Shown here piece after piece: positions 22,508 to 25,662 of a DNA stretch of 25,662 bases. A program made the translations under genes and the position numbers. Every line of letters begins with the position of its first letter. Position 1 is the first letter of the stretch. Source of the stretch: a virus; the IMG/VR virus record IMGVR_UViG_3300032304_002833, positions 1 to 25,662 of that record; one strand, given 5' to 3'. The notes beneath the pieces are model-generated. The model did no database searches. It had not been told where the DNA came from and was given only the letters and a program-made list of their open reading frames with translations.

Positions 22508-23533
22508 ATGGGCTTAACCAGAATCCGCGCAGAACAGATCAGTGATATAGACTACAAACAAGCGGTCCGTGTGATCACCTTGAGTAATATCACGCTGAGC
22601 GGCGGTGCTCCTGCCACTGTGGACGGAGTAAACCTTGTAGCCGAAGATCGGGTGCTGGTAGCCGGGCAAAGCACCGGCAGCCAAAACGGTTTGTATCTTG
22701 TCCAAACCGTGGGTGCAGGATCAAATGGCACATGGGTGAGATCCACCGACGGCAACGAAACCGGGGAAATCCAGGCCGGCATGATCGTCATGGTCACTGA
22801 AGGCGACAGCTATAAAGACACCCAGTGGAAGCTCACCACCAACAATCCCATAGTCATTGGTACCACGGCCTTGGTGTTTGAACAAAACTCAGCTTTTGCT
22901 TTTGGAAATATCTATGCCAACGGCACAGCAGTACTGGCCGAAGTCGTTGGCGATACGGTGACATTTACTGCCGGTAATAATGTGATAGTCACTGGTAATG
23001 CTACCTCAGATACCATCACCTTTGCCTTCAGTGAGAGCCCTAGTTTCACAGGCACATTGGCGGTAACCGGAAATATCACCGGCGGTAATCTAACCACAAC
23101 TAATTTTGTCACTGCTGGCAATGTCAATTTGAATAACCGAGGCATAGTATATCTCTACGATACAGACAACAGCAACTACACTGGATTCCGTGCTCCGGGA
23201 ACATTGGCTGGAAATTATATCTATGTGCTACCCACCAGCTACGGCAACAACACACAGGTCCTAACTACCAATGGTGCCGGGGGACTGACCTGGGAAGATG
23301 CTGGCTCTGGCGGCGGACAAGGTGCCACCTCTTATCCCAACTCAACTGTTCAGCCGGTTCCAGGTGCCACCGGAAACTTTGATCTCAGTTACAACTTTGC
23401 ACAGACTGTGCAAGAAGTTCCGTTTGAAGCAGCAGGTACCGATGCGTTTGGGGTCAACCTAGGCGAAGTCTACAGCATGATGGATCCCACTGGAGAAATC
23501 TTGGATCCAGTGGATCTTGGAGTATTGACCTAA
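22508..23533 (+). CDS. modular tail-fibre protein
   Basis: A 341-residue fibre-like protein. The N-terminal module (about 1-125: MGLTRIRAEQISDIDYKQAV, then VDGVNLVAEDRVLVAGQ, then QNGLYLVQTVG) is a common insertion module of phage fibre proteins and is related to part of the protein at 19986. A VTGNITGGNL repeat lies at about 186-195, and YDTDNSNYTGFRAPGTLAG and LTTNGAGGLTWEDAG are typical of fibre trunk strands near 215-265. The C-terminal 75 residues look low-complexity, with a cluster of acidic residues at the end. It has its own promoter-like element and sits after a terminator. It ends in a TAA TAA stop that merges with the next TAAATA element. Confidence 0.72.
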   Translation: MGLTRIRAEQISDIDYKQAVRVITLSNITLSGGAPATVDGVNLVAEDRVLVAGQSTGSQNGLYLVQTVGAGSNGTWVRSTDGNETGEIQAGMIVMVTEGDSYKDTQWKLTTNNPIVIGTTALVFEQNSAFAFGNIYANGTAVLAEVVGDTVTFTAGNNVIVTGNATSDTITFAFSESPSFTGTLAVTGNITGGNLTTTNFVTAGNVNLNNRGIVYLYDTDNSNYTGFRAPGTLAGNYIYVLPTSYGNNTQVLTTNGAGGLTWEDAGSGGGQGATSYPNSTVQPVPGATGNFDLSYNFAQTVQEVPFEAAGTDAFGVNLGEVYSMMDPTGEILDPVDLGVLT

Positions 23534-23539
23534 TAAATA
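23532..23539 (+). promoter_or_regulatory. late-promoter-like element AATAAATA
   Basis: It overlaps the double stop of the preceding fibre gene and lies about 18 bases before the ATG 23558; the ribosome-binding site AGGAGAACAGG lies between. Confidence 0.5.
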
Positions 23540-23557
23540 ACCAGACAGGAGAACAGG

Positions 23558-24121
23558 ATGCCTACCGTATTACAATTCCGCCGTGGAACCACTGCCCAGA
23601 ACAACTCATTTGTTGGTGCCTCGGGTGAACTCAGTATTGATACCCAAACTGATTCCATAAGGGTACACGACGGTTCTACAGCAGGTGGGTTTTTGACCAA
23701 TGCCAAGGAAGCAAAGTATGCGGACGTGGCAGAAAGATATCATGCTGATGCTGTGTATGGAGCAGGTACTGTGGTCTGCTTTGGCGGCGAGCGAGAAATC
23801 ACACAATCCGTATCCGACTGCGATGTCCGGGTCATGGGTGTAATTTCAACTGATCCATACTGTGTGATGAACAGTCCACATCGGCGTCCAGATCTTACCA
23901 ACGAATGGCATCCACCTATCGCTTTGTTGGGGCGTGTTCCTACCAAGGTCGTAGGCATCGTGCGCAAAGGCGACCGCATGGTTGCAAGTGCTACTCCAGG
24001 CCATGCCCGAGCATGGATTGAAAACGATGATCCACCAACCAGCGCTGTGATTGGCAAAGCAGTAGGAGATCACAATGCCAGTGGTGCAGGCATGATAGAA
24101 GTGTTAGTAGGACGGCTGTGA
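23558..24121 (+). CDS. short fibre protein sharing the C-terminal domain of the large fibre
   Basis: A 187-residue protein. The N-terminal MPTVLQFRRGTTAQNNSFVG with GELSIDTQTDSIRVHDG is the well-known start of phage fibre and tropism-type proteins. From residue 54 (YADVAERYHAD, then VVCFGGEREIT, GRVPTKVVG, VIGKAVGD, and MIEVLVGRL at the end) it aligns along its length with the last ~125 residues of the large fibre at 19986, apart from an insertion near NSPHRRPDLTNEW. It may be a separate receptor-binding tip or a stand-alone maturation domain. AGGAG lies upstream. Its stop TGA overlaps the GTG of the next gene by four bases, so those two are translated together. Confidence 0.72.
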   Translation: MPTVLQFRRGTTAQNNSFVGASGELSIDTQTDSIRVHDGSTAGGFLTNAKEAKYADVAERYHADAVYGAGTVVCFGGEREITQSVSDCDVRVMGVISTDPYCVMNSPHRRPDLTNEWHPPIALLGRVPTKVVGIVRKGDRMVASATPGHARAWIENDDPPTSAVIGKAVGDHNASGAGMIEVLVGRL

Positions 24122-24783
24122 CACTACCGTGCTATCGCCGCGACTACAGCGGCGAGTTTTTAGTCACAGAAACCCGCTGGTCCGGTGGTACCAAACAACA
24201 GAGCCGCGAGTGGATCCCTAACCCTATTGAAAATCATCATATCTCTGGCCGTGCCGCGGTCATCGTCAGTGATACCGATAGAGAGTTGTTTGATTATGCC
24301 AGACTACAGCGGCATCGCGGCGGACTGCTTGGAAAAAAGCGATTACAGACCTATGCTACCGGTGGTATTTGGCGAGACATGATCTTGGACTTTTGTGTAG
24401 GCAAAGAACGCAGCGAAATTGACGGCATGGTCGCAAAAAAATACGATGAAAGATGCACTGTTTACACCACACCTCGTATTGTATTGACCTATCCTGGGCG
24501 ACTGTATCTTATCCCATTGGCACCATTGATGGACAGCCAGGCCACGGCAGTATATCTAGCGGCTTTTGATGGACACAAAGAAATTTTCTTATTAGGTGCA
24601 AATAAACACACTCCTTGGCTGAGCACCAGCACCATCGCTAACATCGGCAGCATAATGGCTGCTTATGATACCACCCAGTTCATAGTAGTGGGTGTTGAAA
24701 GCCAAGTTCCTGCCGAATGGAGGCAATGCCGGAATGTGACTTGCCAAGACTACAGGTCCTGGATCAGTTACTGCGATGTCTGA
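24118..24783 (+). CDS. divergent Rossmann-like protein, relative of the gene at 16693
   Basis: A 221-residue protein of unknown function, starting at a GTG that overlaps the preceding stop. The second half carries YLIPLAPL, then AVYLAAFDGHKEIFLLGANK, the same strand-helix-strand as LAAIDGQQPIYLLGFD in the protein at 16693, and later FIVVGVES parallels FIRVYGDT. The nucleotide-contact GNG of that protein is missing here (the matching region reads AAVIVSDTDRELFDYARL), so it may be non-catalytic or bind something else. Its 3' end overlaps the convergent Nudix gene by 16 bases, without a terminator between. A role in fibre or sugar modification is inferred from the neighbours. Confidence 0.58.
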   Translation: MTLPCYRRDYSGEFLVTETRWSGGTKQQSREWIPNPIENHHISGRAAVIVSDTDRELFDYARLQRHRGGLLGKKRLQTYATGGIWRDMILDFCVGKERSEIDGMVAKKYDERCTVYTTPRIVLTYPGRLYLIPLAPLMDSQATAVYLAAFDGHKEIFLLGANKHTPWLSTSTIANIGSIMAAYDTTQFIVVGVESQVPAEWRQCRNVTCQDYRSWISYCDV

Positions 24784-25214
24784 TCGCGCATGCTCTGGGT
24801 GATAGATTTTATCTTAGACTGTACTGCATCAAAATTTACCGTAGACCAAAGTCCAGGATGCAAAGGCCTGGGCCAATTGTCGCTGTTAATCCAGGCGTAG
24901 CCCAGATGTTCGTGGTTCAGTGTGGGGATAAACTCTTGATCGACTCCGCAGAAAAAAGTGTGATATCGGAATTTTCCATCTTCGCTGGTGAACATTTCTA
25001 AGGGTATGAGTTTGACGAATTCCGGAAAACCGCCGATCTCTTCCTCGCATTCGCGCTTCATGGCAACAAGTAAACTTTCGCCGGCCTCGGCCTTGCCGCC
25101 AGGCAGCCCCCAGGACCCGGGGTGTTTGGCGTCATCCCTCATGAGATAGAGATATCGGTCAGTGGCCGCGGAATAAAACCAAACTCCCACGGCGTTCACA
25201 GAACCAGGCTCCAT
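24768..25214 (-). CDS. Nudix hydrolase
   Basis: A 148-residue Nudix enzyme. The Nudix box runs from GGKAEAGESLLVAMK to RECEEEIGG (about 42-64), with all key residues G, E, RE, EE and G in place, so it should bind magnesium and hydrolyse a nucleoside diphosphate linked to another group. T4-like phages carry NudE, which acts on Ap3A, FAD and ADP-ribose; substrate cannot be read here. WFYSAATDRYLYLMRDD before the box and LIPLEMFTSEDGKFRYHTFF after it belong to the usual fold. The ATG lies inside the end of the upstream leftward gene (19-base overlap), so it is translated with that gene, and its own end overlaps the rightward gene at 24118. Confidence 0.88.
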   Translation of the reverse strand: MEPGSVNAVGVWFYSAATDRYLYLMRDDAKHPGSWGLPGGKAEAGESLLVAMKRECEEEIGGFPEFVKLIPLEMFTSEDGKFRYHTFFCGVDQEFIPTLNHEHLGYAWINSDNWPRPLHPGLWSTVNFDAVQSKIKSITQSMRDQTSQ

Positions 25215-25662
25215 TCACCTGGAGGATATAATCCTTCATAACTCTTGACCCACTCTGTGCCTGTCCAACGATACTGCAAGCTGGTAGTGATGTTGGTGAC
25301 GAACTCTGGGTTAGTAGTCTGTGCTGCAGATTCAAAGGCCACGAACCAAAAGTCTCCATCATATTCGATGATGTCGTTGGCTCGGGCACCAGCGAATGAA
25401 TCCCAGGCAGCAGTGTCGCCGCCCATGTCTTCCAAGATGAGATATCGTTGGCCCGCGGCTGCTGCGGGCAGACCTTCTCCGGGCCCAGCGGTCAAGGGGT
25501 TGATCACGGCATCCACCGGCTCTAGTGTGTTCTGCGGAAGCGTGTCTTCGTCTATGCTGATCAACAGGAATCGATCATCAGTGGGATCATAACTCACAGT
25601 ACCAATGACCTGGGTATCATCGCCCCACTGGTTATCAAATCGTATCTGGCTAATGCCTGGTC
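25196..25662 (-). CDS. probable virion protein, N-terminus outside the window
   Basis: The reading frame is open to the right edge, giving at least 154 residues. The GTG at 25597 is therefore not needed as a start; before it the frame reads RFDNQWGDDTQVIGT. Segments such as ANDIIEYDGDFWFVAFES and LQYRWTGTEWVKSYEGLYPP are rich in aromatic residues and look like the beta-rich neck or tail proteins of T4-like phages. I have an impression of a neck-protein family but will not give a gene number. It runs leftward and its end overlaps the Nudix start, so these two form the end of a leftward unit that continues beyond the window. Confidence 0.55.
   Translation of the reverse strand, partial: PGISQIRFDNQWGDDTQVIGTVSYDPTDDRFLLISIDEDTLPQNTLEPVDAVINPLTAGPGEGLPAAAAGQRYLILEDMGGDTAAWDSFAGARANDIIEYDGDFWFVAFESAAQTTNPEFVTNITTSLQYRWTGTEWVKSYEGLYPPGEWSLVL

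Noticed and set aside
1-25662. CRISPR array, insertion sequence or integrase
   Set aside because: I saw no spaced direct repeats of CRISPR type, no transposase motif and no integrase. The repeats present lie in fibre genes or one Gly/Ala linker.

Overview
The window looks like part of a T4-like myovirus genome. The capsid order is diagnostic: portal (gp20), a small gp67/68-position protein, an acidic core protein, prohead protease (gp21), scaffold core (gp22) and major capsid protein (gp23) run in that order from 8821 to 14806. A gp46 recombination-nuclease C-terminus lies at the left edge and a leftward gp26/gp51 baseplate pair lies in between. Genes are packed, often touching or overlapping, and sequences ending in TAAATA, like the T4 late promoter TATAAATA, recur in front of gene blocks. 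The host cannot be read directly. A small secreted Lys/Ala-rich protein at 14973 resembles periplasmic proteins of Betaproteobacteria, which hints at an aquatic betaproteobacterial host, but only weakly.

Layout: (1) 1-294, end of gp46. (2) 319-5103, an accessory block, all rightward: an HxD...H oxygenase-like protein, a B12-type radical SAM enzyme, a beta-rich protein of unknown function, a second radical SAM enzyme with extra cysteines, a short-chain dehydrogenase and a GIY-YIG-type nuclease. A late-promoter-like element stands before the first gene, and neighbours overlap or abut, so the block may be expressed as one late unit. (3) 5104-5543, no gene; several hairpins, one with a GNRA loop. 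(4) 5544-6601, leftward gp51-like and gp26-like baseplate genes. (5) 6661-8793, a tape-measure-like tail protein carrying an M15 peptidase domain. (6) 8821-14806, the head module. (7) 14973-15170, the signal-peptide Lys/Ala-rich protein, isolated between two terminators with its own late-promoter-like element. (8) 15239-24121, virion and tail-fibre/adhesin genes made of shuffled repeated modules. Two divergent Rossmann-like, possibly glycosyltransferase-related genes bracket most of it (16693 and 24118). (9) 24768-25662, leftward: a Nudix hydrolase and an unfinished structural-type protein.

How it works together (inference): the structural genes build a myovirus head, baseplate and tail. The fibre modules look like host-range machinery that evolves by duplication and domain exchange. 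The accessory block and the two Rossmann-like genes could supply a late, virion- or envelope-directed chemical modification. That last idea is the most unusual reading of the window, and nothing in the sequence proves the substrate.
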